64,000 nucleotides of DNA, from assembly GCA_934130975.1 (NCBI GenBank), contig CAKOYU010000007.1, positions 14,382 to 78,381 on the forward strand, in the 5' to 3' direction. The number at the start of each line of letters is the position of its first letter. Position 1 is the stretch's first letter. A program made the position numbers and the translations under genes. This DNA comes from an uncultured Clostridia bacterium (GTDB taxonomy: Bacteria > Bacillota > Clostridia > TANB77 > CAG-508). The notes below the pieces were generated by a model. The model ran no database searches. It was not told the origin of the DNA and worked only from the letters and a program-made list of their open reading frames with translations. Below are positions 8,335 to 16,618 of this stretch, piece by piece.

Positions 8335-10086
8335 TTATTTTTTAATATCTATTTTTATGTGTACATCTCTAAGTTGATCTTTATTTACATTTCCCGGTGC
8401 CCCCATCATTAAATCTTCTGCTTTGCTACTTAATGGGAATGCAATAACTTCTCTTATGCTTTCAGAATCAGTTAATAACATTAGCATTCTGTCAACTCCA
8501 GGTGCAATTCCTGCATGTGGTGGAGCTCCAAATTGAAATGCTGTATACAATGCTCCGAATTTTGTTCTTACTTCTTCCTCTGTATATCCTGCCATTTCAA
8601 ACGCTTTTAGCATGATATTGATATCATGGTTTCTTACAGCTCCTGAAGATAATTCTATTCCATTACATACTAAATCATATTGATATGCTAAAATATCTAA
8701 TGGATTTTGATTTTCTAATGCGTCTAATCCACCTTGAGGCATTGAAAATGGATTGTGACTAAATTGAATTTTATCATGTTCATCAATTTCGAACATCGGA
8801 AAGTCTACTATCCAGCAAAATTCAAATTTACTATTATCTATTAAATCTAATCTTTTTGCAAGTTCAGTCCTAATTTGTCCTGCTAGTTCTGTTGCTCTTT
8901 TCTCATTATCTGCAATAAAGAATATTGTATCATCTTGTTTTAAATCTGCAATTTTTAATAATTCTTTTTTTAATTCTTCTGGAATGAATTTGTCTATTGG
9001 TCCTTTAAAAGACAAATCTTCTTGAACTTCTAAATATCCAAGTCCTCCCATTCCTATTGACATAGCATAATTTAGCATTTTTTCATGGAATCCTTTTGAC
9101 ATATGTCCGATTACTTTGATTGCTCTTACTGTTCTATTTATAAATGGTTTGAATGTGCATTTATTAAAGAATTCTGATAAATCTATTATGAATAATGGGT
9201 TTCTTAGATCTGGCTTATCTGAACCATATTTAAGCATTGCTTCTTTATATGTTATTCTTCTAAATGGAGCAGATGAAATTTCTTTATCAGAGAATTTTTT
9301 AAATGTATTGTAAATTACAGGTTCTATTGCTTTAAAGACATCTTCTTGTGTTGCAAAACTCATTTCCATATCAAGTTGATAAAACTCACCTGGAGCTCTA
9401 TCTGCTCTAGCATCTTCATCTCTAAAGCATGGTGCTATTTGGAAATATTTATCTATTCCAGATACCATAAGCAATTGCTTAAATTGTTGTGGTGCTTGTG
9501 GTAATGCATAGAATTTTCCTGGATGTAAACGGCTTGGCACTAAATAGTCTCTTGCTCCTTCTGGTGACGAACTTGTCAAAATTGGAGTTTGTACTTCTAA
9601 AAATCCTTGTTCTATCATTTGACTTCTTAAAAATTGAATTACATTTGCTCTTAATATTAAATTATTTTTTAGTTTCTCACTTCTTAAATCTAAAAATCTA
9701 TATTTAAGTCTTAGATCTTCACGAACTTCTTGATTTTCGTTTACTTCAAATGGTAAATTTTTAGTTCTTTTTCCTAATACTTTAATTTCTTCTATACGAA
9801 TTTCTACAAGTCCTGTTTTAATTTTTGTATTAATAGTTTCCTCATCACGTTTACGAACTGTACCATAAACTGTAACAGTTGATTCAATTGGAATATGTGA
9901 TGCAAAATCTACATCTTCTGTTTTTCCAGAAGTTACAACTTGTGTTATTCCATACATGTCTCTAATATCTAAAAATACTAATCCCCCAAAGTCTCTTATT
10001 GTTTCTACCCATCCTGCGATTCTTACTTTTTTTCCTACATCTTCTAAACTTATTTCATTACAACTATGTGTTCTATATTCTTCCAT
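8335..10086 (-). CDS. aspS: Aspartyl-tRNA synthetase, bacterial type
   Basis: The 583-residue length and order are those of bacterial AspRS: an OB-fold anticodon domain (about 1-110), class II motif 1, motif 2 (FRDEDARADRAPGEF), a bacterial GAD insertion, and motif 3 (GVDRMLMLL) near the end. It charges tRNA-Asp, and in many Clostridia also mischarges tRNA-Asn, which GatCAB then amidates. The leader is a T-box riboswitch whose specifier reads best as AAC (Asn), which supports a non-discriminating enzyme. Its presence here without hisS departs from the common hisS-aspS pairing. Discrimination itself cannot be decided from motif reading alone. Confidence 0.97.
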   Translation of the reverse strand: MEEYRTHSCNEISLEDVGKKVRIAGWVETIRDFGGLVFLDIRDMYGITQVVTSGKTEDVDFASHIPIESTVTVYGTVRKRDEETINTKIKTGLVEIRIEEIKVLGKRTKNLPFEVNENQEVREDLRLKYRFLDLRSEKLKNNLILRANVIQFLRSQMIEQGFLEVQTPILTSSSPEGARDYLVPSRLHPGKFYALPQAPQQFKQLLMVSGIDKYFQIAPCFRDEDARADRAPGEFYQLDMEMSFATQEDVFKAIEPVIYNTFKKFSDKEISSAPFRRITYKEAMLKYGSDKPDLRNPLFIIDLSEFFNKCTFKPFINRTVRAIKVIGHMSKGFHEKMLNYAMSIGMGGLGYLEVQEDLSFKGPIDKFIPEELKKELLKIADLKQDDTIFFIADNEKRATELAGQIRTELAKRLDLIDNSKFEFCWIVDFPMFEIDEHDKIQFSHNPFSMPQGGLDALENQNPLDILAYQYDLVCNGIELSSGAVRNHDINIMLKAFEMAGYTEEEVRTKFGALYTAFQFGAPPHAGIAPGVDRMLMLLTDSESIREVIAFPLSSKAEDLMMGAPGNVNKDQLRDVHIKIDIKK

Positions 10087-10128
10087 ATTTACCTCTTTTC
10101 TTCAAAAAGTTGCGTTATTTAAACCGTT

Positions 10129-10146
10129 GAGAACCGGTCCCAACCG
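10129..10146 (-). repeat. Diverged ACCGGT repeat core
   Basis: The stretch GAGAACCGGTCCCAACCG shares the AGAACCGGTCCCAA core with the units at 6385, 31169 and 39259 but differs outside it. It sits between the T-box terminator and the aspS start. It may be a decayed copy. Confidence 0.45.
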
Positions 10147-10160
10147 TACAAACTCAAAAA

Positions 10161-10411
10161 TTCGCCCTTGCATCAATAATTTCTTATTAATGCAGGGACG
10201 AATCAACTCCGCGGTGCCACCCAGCTTGAAAATTCACAAACTAAATTTTCCTCTTTTTATTTTACTTTTTTGCTCCAATGTGTTTCACTTATTAGGTTGA
10301 CTGTAAAGGGCTTTCAGCCGGTGACCCTTTTTCTCTTTCCATTTCTTCTAATAGCTTTGCATTGTTCTAACGCAAACTTTTTATTTAATTTCTTGTTTTT
10401 CATTTATTATA
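10161..10411 (-). promoter_or_regulatory. T-box riboswitch leader of aspS
   Basis: The minus strand shows the invariant T-box sequence GGGTGGCACCGCGG at 10209-10222, followed by a strong terminator hairpin (10161-10202) with a run of T after it. Upstream, stem I spans about 10275-10370: CAATG/CATTG at its base, TATTAG/CTAATA above, and a distal GGGTCACCGGCTGAAAGCCC. The specifier loop reads AGUGAAACAC. By analogy with known T-boxes (GA-codon-A followed by the base stem) the specifier is AAC, an Asn codon, at 10282-10284; no Asp codon (GAC or GAU) is present in the loop. Uncharged tRNA binding would prevent termination and raise aspS expression. Confidence 0.92.
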
Positions 10412-10417
10412 CGCTAT

Positions 10418-10446
10418 ATTTTACATACTATTCTCGTCATTGTCAA
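10418..10446 (-). promoter_or_regulatory. Sigma-A promoter of the aspS T-box transcript
   Basis: TTGACA and TAAAAT are 17 bases apart on the minus strand, placing the transcript start just before stem I of the T-box. Confidence 0.75.
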
Positions 10447-10485
10447 GTTTTTTTAAAAAAAATTGTTCCTTAATTTACTTTTGAT

Positions 10486-12150
10486 TTAAAATATCCCAAC
10501 AATTTCTCCATTTTCATCGATATCAATATTTTCAGCAGCTGGTATTTTAGGTAGACCTGGCATAGTCATAATTTTTCCTGCTAGCACCACTATAAAGCCA
10601 GCTCCAGTTTTTAGTTCAATATCTCTTATGTTTATTTCAAATGGTTCATCACATTCTAAGTTCTTTGCATTATCTGAAAATGAATATTGTGTTTTAGCTA
10701 TACAAACTGGTAAATTCCCATATCCCATTTCTTCAATCTTTTCTATCTTTTTAGTAACTTCTTCTGGGTATATTACACCTTTTGCACCATAAATCTTCAT
10801 AGCAACTTTATTAATTTTTTCTACTATAGTTTCATTTAAATCATATATATATTCAAATCTTTCTGGTTTATCTTTTACAATTTCTACAATCTTTTTAGAT
10901 ATATCAATTGCACCTTCTCCACCTTTAGCCCAGCTCTCTACTACACTTGAGACTATCTCTCTTTTAGCAAGCTCATTTTGAACATATTCTAGTTCTTTCT
11001 CTTGATCTGTATTATATTTGTTAATTGCAACAATAACATTTAAACCAAATTTTCCTCTAATATTATCAATATGTCTATATAGATTGTTCATTCCTTTTTC
11101 TAATGCTGACATATTCTCTTCTAAGATACTTTCTTTTGAAGCTCCACCATGATATTTTAAAGCTTTAATTGTAGCCACACATACCACAACATCTGGCTTG
11201 ATATTTGCTTTTCTACATTTGATATCTAAAAATTTTTCTGCCCCTAAGTCAGCTCCAAATCCAGCCTCTGTAATCGTATAATCAGCAAGTTTCATTGCAG
11301 TTTTTGTTGCAATTATTGAATTACATCCATGTGCTATATTTGCAAATGGACCTCCATGTATAATAGCAGGTGTATGTTCTAAAGTTTGTACTAGATTAGG
11401 GTTTATTGCATCTTTTAATAAAACTGTCATTGCCCCTTCTGCTTTTAAGTCTTTTGCAAAAATAGGCTCATCTTTCTTGTTATATCCTATAACGATATTT
11501 CCTAATCTTGTCTTTAAATCTTCTATATCTTCAGCTAAGCATAAAATTGCCATTACTTCTGATGCTACAGTTATGTCAAAACCATCTTCTCTTGGAACTA
11601 TTTTGCTTTCTCCTGATAGTCCTGTATTTACTTTTCTTAATTGTCTATCATTTAGATCTACACATCTTTTCCATACTACTTTTTCAATGCCTAATTCATT
11701 TCCATGATAAATATGATTATCTATCATTGCTGATAATAAATTATTTGCAGATGTTATCGCATGAATATCTCCTGTAAAATGTAGGTTAATATCTTCCATT
11801 GGTGCAACTTGAGCATATCCACCTCCTGTTGCTCCTCCCTTCACTCCAAATACAGGTCCTAATGATGGCTCTCTTAATGCAAGTATTGAACTTTCTCCAA
11901 TTCTTCTAAGTCCATCTGCAATTGATATCGATATTGTCGTTTTACCTTCACCTAAAGGTGTTGGACTCATTGCTGTTACTAATACCAATTTTCCATCTTC
12001 TTTATTTTTTATCTTTTTATATAATTCACCAGAAATTTTAGCTTTATATTTTCCATATGTTTCTATTTCGTCTTCTGTAATTCCTAATTTCCCTGCAATT
12101 TCTGTTATTTTCTTTAGTTCTGTATTTTTAGCAATTTCAATGTCTGTCAT
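10486..12150 (-). CDS. fhs: Formate--tetrahydrofolate ligase
   Basis: At 554 residues this is a full-length formyltetrahydrofolate synthetase. It contains the P-loop-like TPLGEGKTTISI near residue 65, KGGATGGGYAQV, NLHFTGDIHA, the conserved HGGPFANIAHGCNS and EAGFGADLGAEKF. The enzyme uses ATP to join formate to THF, feeding purine synthesis and, in acetogens, the Wood-Ljungdahl pathway; no other pathway genes are nearby. I chose the ATG at 12148-12150 over a GTG 9 bases upstream because the AAAGGA site is too close to the GTG. Its neighbours on both sides are unrelated, so it is probably transcribed alone or after the YuiD-like gene. Confidence 0.97.
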   Translation of the reverse strand: MTDIEIAKNTELKKITEIAGKLGITEDEIETYGKYKAKISGELYKKIKNKEDGKLVLVTAMSPTPLGEGKTTISISIADGLRRIGESSILALREPSLGPVFGVKGGATGGGYAQVAPMEDINLHFTGDIHAITSANNLLSAMIDNHIYHGNELGIEKVVWKRCVDLNDRQLRKVNTGLSGESKIVPREDGFDITVASEVMAILCLAEDIEDLKTRLGNIVIGYNKKDEPIFAKDLKAEGAMTVLLKDAINPNLVQTLEHTPAIIHGGPFANIAHGCNSIIATKTAMKLADYTITEAGFGADLGAEKFLDIKCRKANIKPDVVVCVATIKALKYHGGASKESILEENMSALEKGMNNLYRHIDNIRGKFGLNVIVAINKYNTDQEKELEYVQNELAKREIVSSVVESWAKGGEGAIDISKKIVEIVKDKPERFEYIYDLNETIVEKINKVAMKIYGAKGVIYPEEVTKKIEKIEEMGYGNLPVCIAKTQYSFSDNAKNLECDEPFEINIRDIELKTGAGFIVVLAGKIMTMPGLPKIPAAENIDIDENGEIVGIF

Positions 12151-12213
12151 TTTTATCACAGTCCTTTCTAAGAAATTTGTTCACTTAGTATTTTCTTATA
12201 TTCTAAATAATAT

Positions 12214-12654
12214 TTAAGCCAATATACCTACAACAATTCCAAGAGTTGCTCCAACTATAACTTGTAATGGTGTATGTCCTAATACTTCTACCAATCTTTC
12301 TTGAACTTCAACTCCTGTAAGTCCTGGTGTCTCTATAATTTTATTTAATAAATGTGCTTGTTTTCCAGCAGCTCTTCTAACTCCTGCAGCATCATACATT
12401 ACTACTAATGCAAATATTGTAGCCATTGCAAACATTATACTATCTGTTCCTTCAGCTTTTCCCACTAATGTAGCTAAACATGTAACAACTGCAGAATGTG
12501 AACTTGGCATACCTCCAGCTCCAATTATTCTTTTAAAATTAAATTTTTTAGTTGTTACTAAATCATAAATCACTTTAAAAATTTGTATGCAAAGCCATAG
12601 TAAAAATGGTGCATATAAATATTTATTTGTTAGTGCTAATTGTAAATTATTCAT
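12214..12654 (-). CDS. Divergent PAP2 family protein (YuiD/DUF212)
   Basis: This 146-residue membrane protein has three to four hydrophobic helices and the family motif GGMPSSHSAVVTCLAT, then YDAAGVRRAAGKQA and GHTPLQVIVGA. DUF212 (B. subtilis YuiD) is related to acid phosphatase/vanadium haloperoxidase enzymes and is thought to act on lipid phosphates, but the activity is unproven. It follows xseB by 20 bases and so ends the asp23-nusB-xseA-xseB operon. Confidence 0.85.
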   Translation of the reverse strand: MNNLQLALTNKYLYAPFLLWLCIQIFKVIYDLVTTKKFNFKRIIGAGGMPSSHSAVVTCLATLVGKAEGTDSIMFAMATIFALVVMYDAAGVRRAAGKQAHLLNKIIETPGLTGVEVQERLVEVLGHTPLQVIVGATLGIVVGILA

Positions 12655-12674
12655 TATCTTTTCCCCTCTTTTGT

Positions 12675-12896
12675 CTACTCTGTTTCAAAATTTTCTTCTT
12701 TTAATTCTCCATCTTTTTCTAAAAGTATGGTTATTTTCTTTTCTGCATCTTCTAATATATTGTTACATTGTTTTGCTATTTTCATACCTTCTTCAAATTT
12801 TTGTACTGATTCATCTAAATTTAAATTTCCGTTTTCCAACTCTGTAACTATATTTTCTAGTTTTTTCATTGATTCTTCAAAATTTTCTTTACTCAT
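12675..12896 (-). CDS. xseB: Exodeoxyribonuclease VII small subunit
   Basis: A 73-residue protein of the usual size, with the family pattern NFEESMKKLENIVTELENGN, LDESVQKFEEGMK and an Asn-rich helix end. It forms the small subunit of exonuclease VII, several copies binding each XseA. Here a 151-residue uncharacterised gene separates it from xseA, which is unusual since the two are normally adjacent. Confidence 0.92.
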   Translation of the reverse strand: MSKENFEESMKKLENIVTELENGNLNLDESVQKFEEGMKIAKQCNNILEDAEKKITILLEKDGELKEENFETE

Positions 12897-12932
12897 CTTT
12901 AATTCCTTTCTTTATTTACAAAGATTATACTT

Positions 12933-13388
12933 CTAATACTCACTTATTGTCCAATCATTAGTATTAACTTCATACCACTGAATTACAGTTGCATCATTTT
13001 TTACTGCAACATAGATTTTTGTATCTTTTTTCTCCTCTATACTAAATGATACAGAATCATCATCTCCCCATTCTTTTTTAGCAAGTTCTAAAGCTTTTTC
13101 ATCATCAGTCTGTTTTGATTTTTTTTGTTCTTCTTCTACTTGCTCTTGAGATTCTTTTTCTTCCTCTCCTACATAATCACTTTCTGTATTTGTACTCACT
13201 TCTGGCTTTTCCTCTTCTTTAGCAGGTTCTTCTTTTTCTATATTATCTATTTGTGGTACACTTATTGTTTCTACCGCTTTTTTATTGTCTCTTATTTTTT
13301 CATCATATATAATTGAACAAACTAAAACTGCAATTCCTATTACTGCTAATACAATTATTAATGTTAGTATATGTTGTTGTTTTTTCAT
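12933..13388 (-). CDS. Uncharacterised membrane-anchored acidic protein
   Basis: I do not recognise this 151-residue protein. An N-terminal helix (about 8-26) is followed by a low-complexity Glu/Lys/Gln-rich linker (about 45-95). A compact C-terminal domain starts with KALELAKKEWGDDDSVSF and ends WYEVNTNDWTISEY. The C-terminal part has the helix-plus-strands look of PepSY-like or DUF-type extracytoplasmic modules, but I cannot assign it. It interrupts the xseA-xseB pair within one operon, with gaps of 28 and 36 bases, so it is co-expressed with DNA-repair and envelope-stress genes. Confidence 0.55.
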   Translation of the reverse strand: MKKQQHILTLIIVLAVIGIAVLVCSIIYDEKIRDNKKAVETISVPQIDNIEKEEPAKEEEKPEVSTNTESDYVGEEEKESQEQVEEEQKKSKQTDDEKALELAKKEWGDDDSVSFSIEEKKDTKIYVAVKNDATVIQWYEVNTNDWTISEY

Positions 13389-13416
13389 ACTTTCATCCTT
13401 TCTTGGGAATCTCCCA

Positions 13417-14604
13417 TTAACAAATTATTGCATCTTTTTCTCCATCATGAAATTTCAATTTCACTTTATCATTTTTATTTAACTCATTTGCACTTTTAAC
13501 AATTTTGTTATCCTTTTCTGTTAAAGAATAACCTCTAGTCAATGTCTTTAATGGACTTAATGTATCTAATTTAGTTACTAATTCTACATATGATGATTTA
13601 TTATCTTTGTGTATTATCTTTATTTTATTTTCTAATCTTTGAACATAAGAATCTAATGTAACATCCATATCTCTAATTTTTCTCATAGGATCTGTAAATA
13701 CTCTTGATTTCATACATTTTTCATATCTTAGTTTCATTAATTCTATCTTCTTTTTTAAAGCTAATCTATACCTATTTTGGTAATTGTTTATTTTTTGTTT
13801 TAGCTCATATACATCAGGTACAGCCAATTCCGCAGCAGCTGATGGTGTAGGTGCTCTTAAATCCGCAACAAAATCTGCAATTGTAAAATCTGTTTCATGT
13901 CCAACTGCTGATATTATTGGTAATTCAGATTGATATATCGCTCTTGCAACTATCTCTTCATTAAATGGCCATAGGTCTTCTAATGAACCTCCACCTCTAC
14001 CAATTATAAGCACATCTGCTAATTTTTGATCATTCATTATTTTAATTTTTTCTGCAATCTGCTCTGCCGCTCCAGGACCTTGAACTGGAACTGGTAATAA
14101 TCGTATATATACATTAGGATTTCTTCTTGTTGATACATTTATTATATCTCTTATTACTGCGCCTGTTTGTGATGTTAATACTCCTACTACTTTTGGATAT
14201 AATGGAATTGGCTTTTTGTGTGCTTCATCAAATAATCCTTCTGATTCTAATTGAGCTTTTAATTTTTCAAATTGCTCATGTAAGTCTCCCATTCCATCTT
14301 CCATCATTTGTTTTACATATATTTGATATACTCCATCTCTTTCAAATACTGATACAGACCCAAAAACCATTACTTTCATTCCATCTTTTGGTTTAAAAGC
14401 TAGCCTTTCAGCATAGCTTTTAAACATTATACATTTTATTAACGAATTTTCGTCTTTTAATGTAAAATATAGATGTCCTGTGTAATGGTTTTTAAAATTG
14501 GAGATTTCTCCTTTTACTAATATTGCTCCTAAGTTTTCATCTTCATCAAATCTGTCTTTTAAGTATTTGTTTAACTGTGTTACAGTTACTGCATTATACT
14601 TCAT
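13417..14604 (-). CDS. xseA: Exodeoxyribonuclease VII large subunit
   Basis: The 395-residue protein has the N-terminal OB fold (VKGEISNFKNHYTGHLYFTLKD) and the catalytic core with PLYPKVVGVLTSQTGAVIRDI, VLIIGRGGGSLEDLWPFNEE and SAVGHETDFTIADFVADLRAPTPSAAAE. A coiled-coil region follows. It degrades single-stranded DNA to short oligonucleotides in complex with XseB. Its start codon overlaps the nusB stop (position 14604), so translation is coupled. Confidence 0.97.
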   Translation of the reverse strand: MKYNAVTVTQLNKYLKDRFDEDENLGAILVKGEISNFKNHYTGHLYFTLKDENSLIKCIMFKSYAERLAFKPKDGMKVMVFGSVSVFERDGVYQIYVKQMMEDGMGDLHEQFEKLKAQLESEGLFDEAHKKPIPLYPKVVGVLTSQTGAVIRDIINVSTRRNPNVYIRLLPVPVQGPGAAEQIAEKIKIMNDQKLADVLIIGRGGGSLEDLWPFNEEIVARAIYQSELPIISAVGHETDFTIADFVADLRAPTPSAAAELAVPDVYELKQKINNYQNRYRLALKKKIELMKLRYEKCMKSRVFTDPMRKIRDMDVTLDSYVQRLENKIKIIHKDNKSSYVELVTKLDTLSPLKTLTRGYSLTEKDNKIVKSANELNKNDKVKLKFHDGEKDAIIC

Positions 14605-15011
14605 TAGTTCATCTCCTTAACAACACTTGCTAAAATTCCGTTTATGAAATTTTTAGATGTTTCCTCTCCATATTTTTTTGCTAACTCTAAGCTTTCATTT
14701 ATTGCCACCTTGTATGGTATTTCTTTGTATTTTATTTCATATATTGCAAGTTTTAACAAACTTAAATCTATTTTTGAGATTCTGTCTATTTTCCAATCAG
14801 CCTTTAGATTTTTTTCTATTAATCCTTGTATTTCTATATTATTTTCTTTTATTCCTAATATTGCATCTTTTATATATTCTTTTGCATCATCATCTTCTAT
14901 ATCATTACATTGTATATATAATTCTATTTGTTCTTCTAAATCTTCTACTTTTTGAATTTCTAAACTATATATCAATCTAAATGTTAGTTCTCTAATTGCT
15001 GATCGTTTCAT
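14604..15011 (-). CDS. nusB: Transcription antitermination factor NusB
   Basis: This 135-residue all-helical protein matches NusB: MKRSAIRELTFRLIYSLEIQK at the start and a C-terminal LKLAIYEIKYKEIPYKVAINESLELAKKYG...FINGILASV. NusB binds boxA RNA with NusE (S10) to prevent early termination in rRNA operons. It lies between the DUF2273 gene and xseA, the usual Clostridial arrangement. A hairpin in the gap before it (15022-15051) could be a processing site. Confidence 0.96.
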   Translation of the reverse strand: MKRSAIRELTFRLIYSLEIQKVEDLEEQIELYIQCNDIEDDDAKEYIKDAILGIKENNIEIQGLIEKNLKADWKIDRISKIDLSLLKLAIYEIKYKEIPYKVAINESLELAKKYGEETSKNFINGILASVVKEMN

Positions 15012-15021
15012 TTTTTATAGC

Positions 15022-15051
15022 AATGCCAGTCATCACCGAAGACTAGCATTT
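15022..15051 (-). other. Intercistronic hairpin before nusB
   Basis: AATGCCAGTC and GACTaGCATT can pair around a 9-base loop in the 58-base gap between the DUF2273 gene and nusB. There is no T-run on the minus strand, so it is more likely an mRNA stability or processing element than a terminator. Confidence 0.45.
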
Positions 15052-15069
15052 CCTCCTCTCATATAATTA

Positions 15070-15273
15070 TTATAATCTGTCTATAAATTTTTTCAATTTA
15101 TCTTTTACTTCATCCTTATTTTTTTGAACATAATTGCCAACAAATGCACCTAATACTATAAGTACTATTGCTACTATTAATTCATATAGTCTTGTACATA
15201 ATATTAATACTGCAATTATTACACCTATTATAGCTCCTATGTATTTAGATATAAATTCTTTAAAACCTTCCAT
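15070..15273 (-). CDS. DUF2273-like small membrane protein
   Basis: A 67-residue protein with two closely spaced hydrophobic segments (about 10-28 and 30-48) and a charged Lys-rich tail. It matches DUF2273, whose members are encoded with Asp23 and AmaP in Gram-positive bacteria. That is exactly its context here, 12 bases after amaP. It is presumed to be part of the membrane-bound Asp23 envelope-stress assembly. Confidence 0.8.
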   Translation of the reverse strand: MEGFKEFISKYIGAIIGVIIAVLILCTRLYELIVAIVLIVLGAFVGNYVQKNKDEVKDKLKKFIDRL

Positions 15274-15284
15274 TCTTTATCATC

Positions 15285-15839
15285 CTATTCTTTACTTTTT
15301 TTGTTGTCTTGTAAGCTTGTTACTTTTACATTTACTTCTTCAACTTCTAAATCAGATACTCTTTTTACATCTTCTTTTATTTTTCTTTGTAAACTACTTG
15401 CAAGCTCTTTTATTACTACACCTTCATTTACTACTAAAAATAATGTTATTCTTAATTGATTTTCACTGTTTACATCAATCTTAGTATTACACTGTTTTAT
15501 TTGTTCAAATCCCATAACTGTATTTTTTACCATATTATCAATAGATTCTTTTGAAATCATTAATTGTCCATTTTCATTTTTTAATAATACTCCTTGTGTT
15601 TCTCTTACTTTCTCTTTTGATCTTTCATCAAAAAACATACATTTTATTGATAATAATATAAATACAACACTTACTCCTAATGTTATTTTTGATGATAAAT
15701 CTCCTGTAATTAGAGCTTTTACCATTTCTGTAACAACATCAAAATCAATCCAGTTAAATATTAATAAACTTAATATTACTGATAATAACAATATTACAAA
15801 TGAATATACTATTAATGTAAATCTCTCTAAAAATTTCAT
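15285..15839 (-). CDS. amaP: Alkaline shock response membrane anchor protein AmaP
   Basis: This 184-residue protein has two N-terminal membrane helices (about 8-28 and 55-75) and a cytoplasmic Asp23-like region. The order fits AmaP, which anchors Asp23 at the cell membrane in staphylococci. It lies between asp23 and the DUF2273 gene. The length is typical. The functional inference relies on family and context. Confidence 0.85.
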   Translation of the reverse strand: MKFLERFTLIVYSFVILLLSVILSLLIFNWIDFDVVTEMVKALITGDLSSKITLGVSVVFILLSIKCMFFDERSKEKVRETQGVLLKNENGQLMISKESIDNMVKNTVMGFEQIKQCNTKIDVNSENQLRITLFLVVNEGVVIKELASSLQRKIKEDVKRVSDLEVEEVNVKVTSLQDNKKSKE

Positions 15840-15866
15840 TTTACTTCTTCCTCTCTTGTTATAAAT

Positions 15867-16307
15867 TTATTGTTCGTTTTGTTCTTCACTTTCTTCGTTG
15901 TTGTTTTCTTCTCTTTCTGTTTTAACTCCTTGAACATGTACATTTACTTCTGATACTTTTAGTCCTGTCATGTTCTCTACTGATTTTTTTACTCTATTTT
16001 GAATTTCAAATGCTACATCTGGAATTCTTGAACCATATTCAACTATTATATTTACATCGATTTTTACATCTTTTTCTCCGGCATCTACTTTAATTCCTTT
16101 TGATAGATTCTTTTTTCCACTTAATACTTCTGAAATTCCTCCTGCAAATCCTCCTGACATACTTGCTACCCCTGGCACTTCTGATACAGCAACACCTGCA
16201 ATTACTGCTACTACATCATTTGATATTTTTATTCCGTCATTTGCACCTTCTGTATTTTCTTCAATTTCTACAATTTCTTCTCTTTTCTCTTCTTGATTTT
16301 CTTCCAT
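15867..16307 (-). CDS. asp23: Asp23/Gls24 family envelope stress response protein
   Basis: The 146-residue protein carries the Asp23 core: ISNDVVAVIAGVAVSEVPGV, VDVNIIVEYGSRIPDVAFEIQ and ENMTGLKVSEVNVHVQGVK. Both ends are Glu-rich and low complexity. The product is an abundant cytoplasmic protein tethered to the membrane by AmaP. I start it at the ATG at 16305-16307; a GTG 9 bases upstream lies too close to the AAAGGAAAG site. It opens the operon that runs through amaP, DUF2273, nusB, xseA and xseB. Confidence 0.92.
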   Translation of the reverse strand: MEENQEEKREEIVEIEENTEGANDGIKISNDVVAVIAGVAVSEVPGVASMSGGFAGGISEVLSGKKNLSKGIKVDAGEKDVKIDVNIIVEYGSRIPDVAFEIQNRVKKSVENMTGLKVSEVNVHVQGVKTEREENNNEESEEQNEQ

Positions 16308-16431
16308 AAAAATCACTTTCCTTTCTTTAAAGAATTAATCATTTAAAGTATATCAATTTTTTGCTTTTTTTACAACTATTTTAATAAAGATTTCACAAAA
16401 CATTCATATTTAAATTTACAATAAAATATAC

Positions 16432-16584
16432 TTAGAACTTAATAATATATTGTTTTTTTATACCTTGGTGTCGCAATCTCCATATTAAAAAATACTAGTA
16501 TGAAGATTGCTCCATATCGCATTCGCTATGCTCATTTGGTCGCTTACGCGGTATTTCAAAAACAATATATTATTAAGTTTCTAA
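16432..16584. repeat. Palindromic intergenic repeat, copy B
   Basis: Same element and orientation as the copy at 3122. The outer stem here is TTAGAACTTAATAATATATTG on the left with its complement (one bulged base) on the right. The core ATACCTTGGTGTCGCAATC...CGCTTACGCGGTATT is conserved. It fills the gap between proS and asp23. Confidence 0.87.
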
Positions 16585-16618
16585 ATTTATATGAATAATT
16601 AACTGCAAATTGTAATTA

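Noticed and set aside
12157..12213. A tetrahydrofolate riboswitch before fhs.
   Set aside because: The gap is only about 60 bases and shows no stem pattern of that riboswitch.
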